Assembly: GCA_964606855.1 (NCBI GenBank)
Contig: CAZSHM010000020.1
Span: forward strand, 1-29,757
Source: UBA7185 sp964606855
GTDB lineage: Bacteria; Bacillota; Peptococcia; Peptococcales; Peptococcaceae
Direction of reading: 5' to 3'
Length of the DNA stretch: 29,757 nt
The position numbers were made by a program, and so were the translations under genes. Position 1 is the stretch's first letter; the number at the start of each line of letters is the position of its first letter. Below the pieces are notes generated by a model that made no database searches, was not told the DNA's origin, and worked only from the letters and a program-made list of their open reading frames with translations. Of the stretch, positions 13,781-21,672 are shown piece by piece.

Positions 13781-15096
13781 CGTGAGCACACCTCCCGCAC
13801 AATGGCCGCCGCGCGGTCCAGTTCTTCCCTGCTGACAACTTCCGTGACGCACCAGAGCACACCCTTTTCCAGCGGCAGACCGCCCAGGATATCTTCCTCC
13901 GCCAGGGCCCGGAGCACAACCTCCGCCGGAGCGGGCAGCGTGCTCACGAACTCGTGGAACCATGCGCCGCGGTTCAGAATCGCAACGCCCGGGATCTCCG
14001 ACAGCCGCTCCGCCAGATAATGCGCCTTGGACATGGACTGCACTGCAGCCTCCCGCACGCCCGCGGGCCCCATAGTGCTCAGATATACGGCAGCTGTCAG
14101 AGCGCAGAGCGCCTCGTTGGAACAGATGTTGCTGCTCGCCTTCTCACGCCGGATATGCTGCTCACGCGCCTGCAGTGTGAGCACATAGGCGCGGTTCCCA
14201 TCGGCATCGCGCGTCTCGCCCACGATGCGTCCCGGCAGCTTGCGCGTCATCGCTTTCGTCGCCGCCATGAACCCGAGATACGGCCCCCCGTATCCCAGAG
14301 GCATTCCAAGCGGCTGCCCCTCGCCCACGGCGACATCGGCACCGCAGGCGGCAGGCGTCTTCATCACCGCCAGGGCCAGGGGATTGCACCCCATAATCAG
14401 CTTGGCCCCGCCGGCGTGGGTCAGTTCCGCCAGGCGCGTGCAGTCCTCAAAATTGCCGTAAAAGTTGGGCTCCTGCACATAAAAGCAGCAGACATCCTCG
14501 CCGAGCATCTCCTGCAGCGCCGCCGCGTCCACTCTGCCGTCCTTCTCCGGCACCAGGCGCAGTTCTGTGCCCGCGCCATAACAGTATGTCCGGATGGTGG
14601 CGAGCACATCGGGGTGCGCGGTCGCCGCCGCCAGGGCGACCGTCCGCCTGCGCTCGCGGCACATGGCCACAGCCTCCGCCGCGGCGCTGGCCCCGTCGTA
14701 GACGCTGGCGTTCGCGGCATCCATCCCCGTCAGCTGGCAGATCATGGTCTGGTACTCAAAGATGGACTGCAGGATGCCCTGGCTCATCTCCGCCTGGTAC
14801 GGCGTATACGCCGTGACAAATTCTTCCTTGGACGTGATGTATTTCACACTGGCCGGAATGTAATGGCGATAGGCGCCCGCCCCGCGCAGCACGGTGGCAA
14901 ACACTTTGTTCTGCCTGCTCAGCGCCTCCATCTCCCGGCGCACGGCAAGCTCCGGCATACCCTCCGGAAGATCCAGGTTCTCCCGCAGGCGCACCGCCTC
15001 CGGCACATCCTCGAACAGCTCCTCCATCGATGCGGCATTCAGGGCGGAGAGCATCTCCGCCTGCTCCTCCGCGGAGGCAGGAATATACTGACCCAT
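13771..15096 (-). CDS. gcvPA: Glycine dehydrogenase (decarboxylating) subunit 1
   Basis: This is the N-terminal half of the split P-protein and forms the active site together with GcvPB. The 441-aa protein is typical in size and shows NKVFATVLRGAGAYRHYIPASV, TAYTPYQAEMSQG, QTMICQLTGMDAANASVYDG, GEGQPLGMPLGYGGPYLGF and REQHIRREKASSNICSNEAL. The ATG at 15096 is preferred because GGAGG lies 7 nt upstream. An ATG at 15102 abuts the site. It overlaps the start of gcvPB and begins right at the gcvH stop, so gcvH, gcvPA and gcvPB are translationally linked. Confidence 0.96.
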   Translation of the reverse strand: MGQYIPASAEEQAEMLSALNAASMEELFEDVPEAVRLRENLDLPEGMPELAVRREMEALSRQNKVFATVLRGAGAYRHYIPASVKYITSKEEFVTAYTPYQAEMSQGILQSIFEYQTMICQLTGMDAANASVYDGASAAAEAVAMCRERRRTVALAAATAHPDVLATIRTYCYGAGTELRLVPEKDGRVDAAALQEMLGEDVCCFYVQEPNFYGNFEDCTRLAELTHAGGAKLIMGCNPLALAVMKTPAACGADVAVGEGQPLGMPLGYGGPYLGFMAATKAMTRKLPGRIVGETRDADGNRAYVLTLQAREQHIRREKASSNICSNEALCALTAAVYLSTMGPAGVREAAVQSMSKAHYLAERLSEIPGVAILNRGAWFHEFVSTLPAPAEVVLRALAEEDILGGLPLEKGVLWCVTEVVSREELDRAAAIVREVCSRWS

Positions 15097-15098
15097 CC

Positions 15099-15476
15099 TC
15101 ATGCCTCCTCGAGAAAGGCTTCATACTGGCCGGCGTTCAGCAGTTCCTCCGTCTCGCGGATCTCCCCCACCTTGACCAGCCATGCATCGTAAGGGGTCTC
15201 GTTGATCAGCTGCGGCGCATCCAGCAGTTCCTCGTTGACGGCAACCACCGTGCCGCTCACAGGGCTGAAGACGTCCGAGACAGCCTTGACGGACTCTACA
15301 TCGCCCAGCGGTTCGCCGGCCGTCACGGCATCGCCCTCCATCGGAAGATTGACGAAGACCAGATCCCCCAGCTCCTGCTGCGCGTAGTCGGTAAGGCCCA
15401 CCGTCACCGTTCCGTCCCCGTTCTCCAACACCCACTCATGCGATCTTGTGTACAGCAAATCCTCTTGTCTCTCCAT
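15099..15476 (-). CDS. gcvH: Glycine cleavage system H protein
   Basis: GcvH carries the lipoyl arm that shuttles the aminomethyl group between P, T and L proteins. The 125-aa protein has the family start YTRSHEWV, the GLTDYAQQELGDLVFVNLP segment, and the lipoylation site GDVESVKAVSD with Lys64. The C terminus contains PYDAWLVKV. The ATG at 15476 follows AGGAGG by 8 nt, and the longer frame from 15521 lacks H-protein similarity. It sits 63 nt after gcvT and touches gcvPA. Lipoylation probably comes from the LplA encoded in the same operon. Confidence 0.97.
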   Translation of the reverse strand: MERQEDLLYTRSHEWVLENGDGTVTVGLTDYAQQELGDLVFVNLPMEGDAVTAGEPLGDVESVKAVSDVFSPVSGTVVAVNEELLDAPQLINETPYDAWLVKVGEIRETEELLNAGQYEAFLEEA

Positions 15477-15539
15477 CTCTCTCTCCTCCTGACCAGAATG
15501 TATGCAACTCCTGTAACGCACATATCCTATAGGTTGCGG

Positions 15540-16631
15540 TCAATGCTTCGGCCGCTTGTAAAACGGCAGAGGCACAATCTTGGCGGCAACGCGGCGTCCC
15601 CGCACATCCGCCTCCACCTGCGTGCCCACCACGGCGCGCTCCCGGTCCAAAAGCGCCATGGCCAGGGGCTTTCCCAGAAACGGGCAGTGCGTGCCGGAAG
15701 TGGTGACGCCGATCTGCACATCGCCGTCATAGACAGCGCAGTGCTCCCGCACAATGCCGCGCCCCGTCACCTCCAGGCCGACGCGGGCGCGCTGCGGCGT
15801 CTGCGCCAGAAGTGCCGCCTTGCCGATGAAATCATCCGGCTGCTCCAGCTTGACAAACGGATCCAGCCCTGTCTCCAGGGGAGTCACCGTTTCATCCATC
15901 TCCTGGCCGTAGAGCGGCATAGCCGCCTCCAGGCGCAGCGTGTCGCGCGCGCCCAGGCCGCATGGAATCAGGCCGTCCTCCGCGCCCGCCTCCAGCAGTG
16001 CCCCCCAGAGCGCCGGGGCATCCTCCGCGGCACAGTAGAGCTCATAGCCCAATTCGCCCGTGTAGCCCGTGCGGGAGACGAGGCAGTCGATCCCCGCCAC
16101 CGGCAGCGTGCGCACGAAACTGTAGTATTTCTGCGGCAACGCCTCCTCCGGCGCCAGACGGGCCAGAATCTGCTTGGACAGCGGCCCCTGCAGCGCCAGC
16201 TGCGCCACCTCCTCGGAGATATCCTCCGCCGCGGCCGACCCCGCCAGATGCTCGAGGAGCCAGGCCCAGTCCTTCTCCCTGTTGGCGGCATTCACAACCA
16301 GGAGATAGGATGCCGCGCTCAGCTGATAGACAAGAATATCGTCCACCACGCCGCCGGCGGCGTTGCACATGGGACTGTAGCGCACCTGCCCGTCATACAT
16401 CCCGCGCATGTCATTGGAGGTCAGATGCTGCACATTGGCCAGGGCGTCCACCCCCGTGATCACAATCTCCCCCATGTGGGAGACATCAAACAGTCCGCAG
16501 GCGGTGCGCACCGCCATATGCTCCTTGATCACGCCCGTCCCGTACTGCACCGGCAGCAGATAGCCGCCGAACGGTACAATTTTTCCACCCGCCGCGACGT
16601 GCTGCGCGTAGAGCGGTGTTTTTTTCTCCAT
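15540..16631 (-). CDS. gcvT: Aminomethyltransferase (T-protein)
   Basis: GcvT releases ammonia from the aminomethyl-lipoyl group on GcvH and transfers the one-carbon unit to tetrahydrofolate, giving 5,10-methylene-THF. The 363-aa length is usual. Recognisable parts include GKIVPFGGYLLPVQY, CGLFDVSHMGEI, the catalytic-Asp region NAAGGVVDDILVYQ, RTGYTGELGYEL, GLGARDTLRLEAAMPLYG and the C-terminal GVTTSGTHCPFLGKPLAMALL. The ATG at 16631 has a GGAAGGGGAG stretch about 7-14 nt upstream. It is the first gene of the operon and lies directly behind the glycine riboswitch terminator, so read-through of that terminator gates the whole operon. Confidence 0.97.
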   Translation of the reverse strand: MEKKTPLYAQHVAAGGKIVPFGGYLLPVQYGTGVIKEHMAVRTACGLFDVSHMGEIVITGVDALANVQHLTSNDMRGMYDGQVRYSPMCNAAGGVVDDILVYQLSAASYLLVVNAANREKDWAWLLEHLAGSAAAEDISEEVAQLALQGPLSKQILARLAPEEALPQKYYSFVRTLPVAGIDCLVSRTGYTGELGYELYCAAEDAPALWGALLEAGAEDGLIPCGLGARDTLRLEAAMPLYGQEMDETVTPLETGLDPFVKLEQPDDFIGKAALLAQTPQRARVGLEVTGRGIVREHCAVYDGDVQIGVTTSGTHCPFLGKPLAMALLDRERAVVGTQVEADVRGRRVAAKIVPLPFYKRPKH

Positions 16632-16719
16632 TGCGTGCTCCCCTTCCTTTCTCCTCTCCTGTGCTGAATGTCCGCGGATGCCCGCTGCCGGACAATCCCC
16701 GGCGGCGGAATCGCGGCAC

Positions 16720-16765
16720 AAAAAAAGAGGAACAGGTACAGCAACCCGCGCTGCTCCTGTGCCTC
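16720..16765 (-). terminator. Riboswitch-controlled intrinsic terminator before gcvT
   Basis: Minus strand: stem CAGGAGCAGC with GCTGTACCTG (16750-16759, 16733-16742), extended by GAGG with CCTC (16762-16765, 16727-16730), then seven Ts (16720-16726). The GAGG arm is shared with the 3' strand of aptamer-2 P1, which explains how glycine binding could prevent termination. Confidence 0.75.
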
Positions 16766-16926
16766 TGTTGTTTTACCTGAAAGATTCCCCACCCGCGCGG
16801 GTTGCTTCGTCGGTGCGCCATTGCTCTCCAGAGTTTCGTCGGGATCCAGTCCTTTTGCCTGAGAGTTTTTTGCCCTGCACCTTCGGCGATGTGTCCCCAC
16901 ATTCTCTCCCAGATCCTTCGTCCGAT
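16760..16926 (-). promoter_or_regulatory. Tandem glycine riboswitch
   Basis: Two consecutive glycine aptamers on the minus strand. Aptamer 1 shows GGGAGAG, the GCCGAAGG core and CAGGCAAAAGGAC. Aptamer 2 shows TGGAGAGCAA, CACCGACGAAGCAA and CAGGTAAAACAACAGAGG. P1 of aptamer 2 is CTCTG/CAGAG (16829-16833 with 16763-16767). The arrangement ahead of gcvT is the classical one, where glycine binding turns on the cleavage operon. Twelve bases of aptamer 2 (16795-16806) are complementary to the expression platform (16740-16751). Confidence 0.92.
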
Positions 16927-16967
16927 CATATGCAGTTTGCGGCGTGCTTCACACGCCCGTATCACCC

Positions 16968-16997
16968 AGTATAAAGGAAACGCCCCCGCCTTGTCAA
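16968..16997 (-). promoter_or_regulatory. Promoter of the glycine cleavage operon
   Basis: Minus strand: TTGACA (16992-16997), 18-nt spacer, TATACT (16968-16973). The start point near 16961 places the glycine riboswitch about 35 nt into the transcript and leaves a leader of about 330 nt before gcvT. The architecture (perfect -35, 18-nt spacer) matches the two promoters at the left edge of the window. Confidence 0.75.
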
Positions 16998-17009
16998 GCA
17001 TAGATCGGC

Positions 17010-17026
17010 AAAAAACGCCGGGGCGT
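17010..17026 (-). terminator. Probable short terminator after the CbiA-type gene
   Basis: Minus strand: compact stem ACGC/GCGT with loop CCCG, followed by six Ts (17010-17015). It lies about 58 nt past the stop at 17084 and just before the gcv promoter. The stem is short, so efficiency is uncertain. Confidence 0.45.
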
Positions 17027-17083
17027 CCACTCTGTTTTTCGCACCGCGGCGCGGCAGAGCGGGACTCCATGCCCTGCAAACTG

Positions 17084-18586
17084 TCAGACCGTTCCCCCGA
17101 ACGGATTTGCTCTGCTCCGCCGGTACGCTCCCGCCAGCGCGACCATCCGCTCCGCCCATTCCGGCGCGGCGCTGACGTGGAGATGGTGGTAAGCGGCCAG
17201 CGTGTTTTGATACATCAGCCCGTCGAACCCCCCGCCGACGCCCTTTCCGCGGAGCGTGGCAAAGCCGTAGGTGAGGTCCTCCGCATCCAGGAGCCGCGAA
17301 TGATGAAACTCGTGCCCGCGCACCAGCGTGCCCTCCGCAAAAAACGGATTGCCCGGGAGCACGCGCTGCACCGTATAGCCCAGACCCTGGGGCTTTTTCT
17401 CCATCTGCACCTCGCAGGGGAACACGCCCGCCATGGCATAGCGCCGTCCGTCATCCAGCCGAATCGCGCGGGAGAGATACATCAGCCCGCCGCACTCGGC
17501 GTAGACCGGCAGCCCGTCCTCGATCCGCTCCCGCACCTGCCGCATCAGCGACCGGTTTCGGCCGATCTCCTCCGCCATCACCTCGGGAAATCCTCCGCCG
17601 ATGTAGAGCGCGTCCAGCGCGGGAAGCCGCGGATCCTGCATGGAGTCCACCGGCACCAGCTCCGCGCCCGCCGCTTCCAGCGCTTCCAAATTTTCCGGAT
17701 AGTAGAAGCTGAAGGCGCGGTCGCGGAATACGCCGATCCGGACCCGCTCCATCCGCGCCGCCGCTTCCCGCGCCGCATTCTCCGCCGCGGCCGCGCCGCG
17801 CCTTCCCCCCGCCCGCGTCTCCGCGCCGGCACGGCACGCGCACCGCACGGATTCCTCCGCGGGCGGCTGCTCCGACTCCGGCGCAAACGGCTCCGCACTG
17901 CCCGCGATCTCCAGCAGGCGATCCAGGTCGATATTCTCCCGCGCCAGCTCGCCTAGGCTGGCGACGCGCTCCCGGAGCGCATCCTGCTCCCCGGCGGGAA
18001 TCAGGCCGAGATGCCGGTCCGGAATCGCCACGCGCTCCGACTTGGGCAAAAGGCCCAGCACCGGCACATCACAGTAGCGCTCGATGCTCTGCGTCAGGAT
18101 CGAGGCATGGCGCTCCCGCGCCACCTGGTTCAGAATCACCCCGCCGATCCGGACGCGCGGGTCAAAGCCCACCACCCCGTTGACGAGCGCCGCCGCGCTG
18201 CGGGTCAGCCGCGTGCAGTTGACCACCAACAGCACCGGCGTCCGCAGCAGAGCGGCCACTTCGGCGCTGCTGCAGCTGCCGTCCACGTCCAGCCCGTCAA
18301 AAAGCCCCATCGAGCCCTCCACCACACGGATGTCCGCATCCCGGGAACCGGCCAGGAACACCTCCCGCACACCCTTCTCCCCCATCATGAAGAGATCCAG
18401 GTTGCGGCACGGCCGTCCACTGGCAAACGTCATCCAGCTTGCGTCAATGTAATCCGGTCCTTTCTTAAATGCCTGTACTGCGAGCCCGCGATCCCGCAGC
18501 GCCCGCAGAAGGCCCAGCGTCACCGTGGTCTTGCCGGAGCGCCCCTGCACGGCGCCCACAAGCACACGTGAAATCTGTCTGTCCAA
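17084..18586 (-). CDS. CobB/CbiA-family a,c-diamide synthase; candidate siroheme amidase (DsrN-like)
   Basis: This ATP-dependent glutamine amidotransferase acts on a tetrapyrrole a,c-dicarboxylate. The 500-aa protein has an N-terminal dethiobiotin-synthetase-like ATPase (GAVQGRSGKTT, 11-21; KKGPDYIDASW; EGSMGLFDG) and a C-terminal class-I glutaminase with nucleophile Cys365 (AECGGLMYLSRA) and the HEFHHSRL and HHLH histidines. Residues 231-280 form an unusual low-complexity Ala/Arg/Glu-rich linker, making it longer than the usual 450-460 aa. AGGAGG 7 nt ahead of TTG at 18586 sets the start. Substrates in this family include cobyrinate, Ni-sirohydrochlorin and siroheme. No other cobalamin gene is near, while siroheme-dependent DsrAB is encoded 10 kb away, so a DsrN role is plausible. 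The exact substrate cannot be told from sequence alone. It lies behind the ftsZ terminator. Confidence 0.88.
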   Translation of the reverse strand: MDRQISRVLVGAVQGRSGKTTVTLGLLRALRDRGLAVQAFKKGPDYIDASWMTFASGRPCRNLDLFMMGEKGVREVFLAGSRDADIRVVEGSMGLFDGLDVDGSCSSAEVAALLRTPVLLVVNCTRLTRSAAALVNGVVGFDPRVRIGGVILNQVARERHASILTQSIERYCDVPVLGLLPKSERVAIPDRHLGLIPAGEQDALRERVASLGELARENIDLDRLLEIAGSAEPFAPESEQPPAEESVRCACRAGAETRAGGRRGAAAAENAAREAAARMERVRIGVFRDRAFSFYYPENLEALEAAGAELVPVDSMQDPRLPALDALYIGGGFPEVMAEEIGRNRSLMRQVRERIEDGLPVYAECGGLMYLSRAIRLDDGRRYAMAGVFPCEVQMEKKPQGLGYTVQRVLPGNPFFAEGTLVRGHEFHHSRLLDAEDLTYGFATLRGKGVGGGFDGLMYQNTLAAYHHLHVSAAPEWAERMVALAGAYRRSRANPFGGTV

Positions 18587-18623
18587 CGGATCCCCTCCTA
18601 TCCGCTCTGCAAAAAAGCGTCTG

Positions 18624-18657
18624 CAAAAAAAGCGATCCATCCCGCAGACAGATCGCT
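18624..18657 (-). terminator. Intrinsic terminator after ftsZ
   Basis: Minus strand: AGCGATC (18651-18657) pairs with GATCGCT (18631-18637) around a 13-nt loop, followed by seven Ts (18625-18631). It lies 19 nt past the ftsZ stop and ends the division cluster. A second T run with a repeated GCTTTTTTGCAG unit follows at 18608-18620. Confidence 0.8.
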
Positions 18658-18675
18658 CTCAGTCCCATTCCGATT

Positions 18676-19800
18676 CTATTTCTTTTTATTGCGGAGCAGA
18701 AATTCCGGGATGACGACGCCGTCCAGCGAAGACTTCAGCTCCGGGATCTCGCCCCGCACCGGCTCCTGCTGCGTGTGCGCCGGACGCACATTCTCCTTTG
18801 CTTTCACACCGGACTTTGCATCCGCCTGCGCTGCCTGTTCCGCCGCGGACTGCTGGAACCCGGTCGCGATGATCGTGATCTTGATCTCATCGGATCCGGA
18901 ATCCTCGTCAAAGGCGCCGAACATGATGTCCGCGTCCGTGCCGGCCGATTCATAGATAAAGTCCGCCGCCTCCTGTGCCTCCAGGAGCGTCAGATTGCTG
19001 CCGGAAATGTTGAGCAGAATTCCTCTCGCGCCCTCGATAGAGAGCTCCAAAAGCGGCGAGGAGATGGCCGCTTTCGCCGCCGTCACCGCGCGGTTCTCGC
19101 CCTTGGCGACGCCTACGCCCATGAGCGCCACGCCGGTGTTGGCCATGATGGCGCGCACATCGGCGAAGTCCAGATTGATAATGCCCGCCTTTGCGATCGT
19201 ATCGGAGATGCCCTGCACGCCCTGGCGCAGAATGTCGTCCGCGAAGGAGAACGCGGACTCCAGCGTGGTGTTCTTATCGGCGATCTGCAGCAGGCGGTCG
19301 TTGGGGATCGTCACGATGGAATCCACCTGCTCGCTCAGGCGCTCGATGCCCTCCAGCGCCTGCTTCAGCCGGCGCTTGCCCTCGAAGGTGAACGGCTTGG
19401 TCACGATGGCGATCGTCAGCGCGCCGACACTCTTGGCGACTTCCGCCACGATCGGCGCCGCGCCGGTTCCCGTGCCGCCGCCCATGCCGGCCGTGACAAA
19501 CACCAGATCCGCGCCTTTTAAAGCCTGCGCGAGCTCTTCGCGGCTCTCCTCCGCGGATTTGCAGCCGATCTCGGGGTTCCCGCCGGCACCCAGACCGCGG
19601 GTCAGTTTGCTGCCCAGCTGAACCTTGGTCGGCGCCTTGGACAGTTCCAGCGCCTGGGCATCCGTGTTTGCCGCGATGAATTCGACGCCCTGCACGTTGG
19701 CCGCGATCATCCGGTTGACCGCGTTGCCGCCGCCCCCGCCCACACCGATCACCTTGATGCAGGCCAGGTTCCCAGTCCCATTCTTCTCCAGTTCAAACAT
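18676..19800 (-). CDS. ftsZ: Cell division GTPase FtsZ
   Basis: This tubulin homologue forms the cytokinetic ring. The 374-aa length matches the family. Visible motifs are the GTP-binding start IKVIGVGGGGGNAVNRM, AANTDAQAL, the signature GGGTGTG (107-113), VTKPFTFEGKRR, the T7-loop region NLDFADVRAIM and, after a short variable linker, the C-terminal peptide EIPELKSSLDGVVIPEFLLRNKKK in part. The IPEFLL-type end binds partners such as SepF or EzrA-type proteins. The ATG has AGGGGAG about 9 nt upstream. It is the last gene of the mur-fts cluster, 27 nt after ftsQ, with no ftsA between them, and a strong terminator follows. Confidence 0.98.
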   Translation of the reverse strand: MFELEKNGTGNLACIKVIGVGGGGGNAVNRMIAANVQGVEFIAANTDAQALELSKAPTKVQLGSKLTRGLGAGGNPEIGCKSAEESREELAQALKGADLVFVTAGMGGGTGTGAAPIVAEVAKSVGALTIAIVTKPFTFEGKRRLKQALEGIERLSEQVDSIVTIPNDRLLQIADKNTTLESAFSFADDILRQGVQGISDTIAKAGIINLDFADVRAIMANTGVALMGVGVAKGENRAVTAAKAAISSPLLELSIEGARGILLNISGSNLTLLEAQEAADFIYESAGTDADIMFGAFDEDSGSDEIKITIIATGFQQSAAEQAAQADAKSGVKAKENVRPAHTQQEPVRGEIPELKSSLDGVVIPEFLLRNKKK

Positions 19801-19827
19801 CTCTACACGCTCCCCTGAATTGTAAAC

Positions 19828-20658
19828 TCACGCCCGCAGTTTGATCACCGGCGAGCCTTCATACCGCATGTCGATATATAAGATCTGATCCGATGGAATT
19901 TTGACTCCCACCACATTGGTCAATATCCCGTTTAAATCCTGCAGGCGCTCCTCGATCCGATCCAAGCCCCCCAAGCGCACCTCCAGCTGCTGATTGGTAT
20001 AGGCCAGGATATAGTGATCCATCCCCACGTTCAGCTCGGCGATGTTGTCCAGGAGCGACTGATCGCAGCTCTCCAGGATCTCCAGCGCCTGCGCCAGCTT
20101 CTCGTTCTGGATGAAGCCGCCGATCGTGGGGACTTCCGTGATGTCGATGCCGCTGATGACCGGCAGTTTGTAGTCGCTGAGCGACTGCTGCATCGCCAGG
20201 AGCCGTCCGCCTTCACCCACCTGCGCATATCCGTTCGCCGTGACCACATAGCCCACCGACTTGCGCTCCCGGATTTCAATGATGAGCGTGCTCGGCAGGC
20301 TACGGCGAATCGTGACGTCTTCCACGAAGGGGTTCAGCCGCAGCGCCTCTTTCGCCTTTCCCGTGTGCGCAAAAAAGAGATTATCCCCCGGCTGGATGCC
20401 GGAGAGCGCGAGCACTTTCTCCTCGGTGAGCGAGTTGATGCCCGTCACCGTGATGGTGTCGATGCGGAAGAGCGGAAGGTTTGCACCTAGGAACAGACAG
20501 ACCGCCACGAGCAGTACAACGCCGCAGACGCGCGCGCCCTTCCGGACGGAGCGGCGCCGCCGCTTGGGCGGGGCATCCCGCCGGTTTTGCGCGGCTTGCT
20601 CCCGCTCTGCACTCGCCTTATATGCGTCCAAGTCCACAATTTTGTCTGTAGGATTCAT
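19828..20658 (-). CDS. ftsQ: Cell division protein FtsQ/DivIB
   Basis: This bitopic membrane protein links the divisome components FtsL/DivIC and FtsW/FtsI. The 276-aa protein has a basic cytoplasmic N terminus (PPKRRRRSVRKGAR), one membrane helix (CGVVLLVAVCLFLGANL, about residues 45-62), and an extracellular POTRA domain beginning IDTITVTGINSLTEEKVLALSGI. The FtsQ/DivIB beta domain follows (NPFVEDVTIRRSLPSTLIIEIRERK, to RYEGSPVIKL). The start is uncertain: the ATG at 20658 has GAGGT only 2 nt away, and a GTG at 20667 adds three residues but has no clear site. It follows murB by 73 nt and precedes ftsZ. Confidence 0.93.
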   Translation of the reverse strand: MNPTDKIVDLDAYKASAEREQAAQNRRDAPPKRRRRSVRKGARVCGVVLLVAVCLFLGANLPLFRIDTITVTGINSLTEEKVLALSGIQPGDNLFFAHTGKAKEALRLNPFVEDVTIRRSLPSTLIIEIRERKSVGYVVTANGYAQVGEGGRLLAMQQSLSDYKLPVISGIDITEVPTIGGFIQNEKLAQALEILESCDQSLLDNIAELNVGMDHYILAYTNQQLEVRLGGLDRIEERLQDLNGILTNVVGVKIPSDQILYIDMRYEGSPVIKLRA

Positions 20659-20731
20659 AGACCTCACTACGCTTAACGAACCTCTTATCTAATCCATTAT
20701 AGCAAAGGATTTCCAGGTTGTCTACTGCACT

Positions 20732-21619
20732 TTAAAATTTTTCTCTGCCCAGGAAGCGGATCTCTTCCTCCAGCAGCACGCCCGATTGCGCCAGGACGGC
20801 CTCCTTGATCCGCCGGATCAGCCGGAGAACATCGCCGCAGGTCGCTCCGCCCAGGTTGACGATAAAGTTGGCGTGTTTCTCCGAGACGGCGGCGCCGCCC
20901 TCGCGCCACCCCTTGGCGCCCGCGGCCTCGATCAGGCGGCCTGCGGCGTCTCCGGGCGGATTTTGAAAGACGCTGCCGGCGCTAGGCAGCCCGAGCGGCT
21001 GCTTTGCCCTGCGCGCCGCGCTATTTGCCTGCATCCGCGCCAAAATTTCCTTTTTATCGCCGGCGCGCAGGGCGAACTCGGCCGCCGCCACGACCGGCGC
21101 ATCCTCGCGGCGAAACCGGCTGCCGCGGTAGCGAAAGCCACACGCTTCCGCCGGGAGCCACCGGAGCGCCGTGCCGTCCCGCGCACAACAGCGCACGCTG
21201 CGGACGACATCGGACATCTGGCTCTGGTAGGCGCCCGCGTTCATCACCACCGCGCCGCCCACCGTGCCGGGAATCCCGGCGGCGAACTCCAGGCCGGAAA
21301 GTCCGGCCTCCGCCGCCTTCGCAGCCAAAAAGGGCAGAGGCACGCCGGCCTCCGCCACCACGGTATCCTCCTTGATTTCCAGGCCGCAGAGACTGCCGCC
21401 CAGATGGATGACCGCCCCGGCAATGCCCGCGTCGGAGACCAGCAGGTTCGAGCCTCCGCCCACAACGTGGACTTCCACGCCCCGCGCGCACAGCGCGCGC
21501 AGCGCTCGCTCCAGTTCCTCCACGGACTCCGGTTCCAGAAACAGCTCGGCCGGTCCGCCGATCTGCCAGGTTGTGTAATTTCGCATGGGTTCATTTTGTC
21601 TGACGCGCATCGCCCTCAA
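20732..21619 (-). CDS. murB: UDP-N-acetylenolpyruvoylglucosamine reductase
   Basis: This FAD enzyme uses NADPH to reduce UDP-GlcNAc-enolpyruvate to UDP-MurNAc in the cytoplasm. The protein is about 295 aa, the size of Firmicutes MurB. Motifs include YTTWQIGGPAELF, VVGGGSNLLVSDAG, FAAGIPGTVGGAVVMNAGAY, FRYRGSRF, the proton-donor Ser in PSAGSVFQNP, and the Glu in LLEEEIRFLG. SEKHANFIVN is also present. I prefer TTG at 21619, which has AAGGA 7 nt upstream. The ATG at 21610 has a ribosome site only 2 nt away. A much longer open frame reaching 22516 in the same register is the shadow of murC. It starts 53 nt after murC. Confidence 0.95.
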   Translation of the reverse strand: MRAMRVRQNEPMRNYTTWQIGGPAELFLEPESVEELERALRALCARGVEVHVVGGGSNLLVSDAGIAGAVIHLGGSLCGLEIKEDTVVAEAGVPLPFLAAKAAEAGLSGLEFAAGIPGTVGGAVVMNAGAYQSQMSDVVRSVRCCARDGTALRWLPAEACGFRYRGSRFRREDAPVVAAAEFALRAGDKKEILARMQANSAARRAKQPLGLPSAGSVFQNPPGDAAGRLIEAAGAKGWREGGAAVSEKHANFIVNLGGATCGDVLRLIRRIKEAVLAQSGVLLEEEIRFLGREKF

Positions 21620-21672
21620 CCGCCTGTCCTTCGATTTTGCCCGCGAACCCGCCTTTGTCCGCGCTTCGGCGC

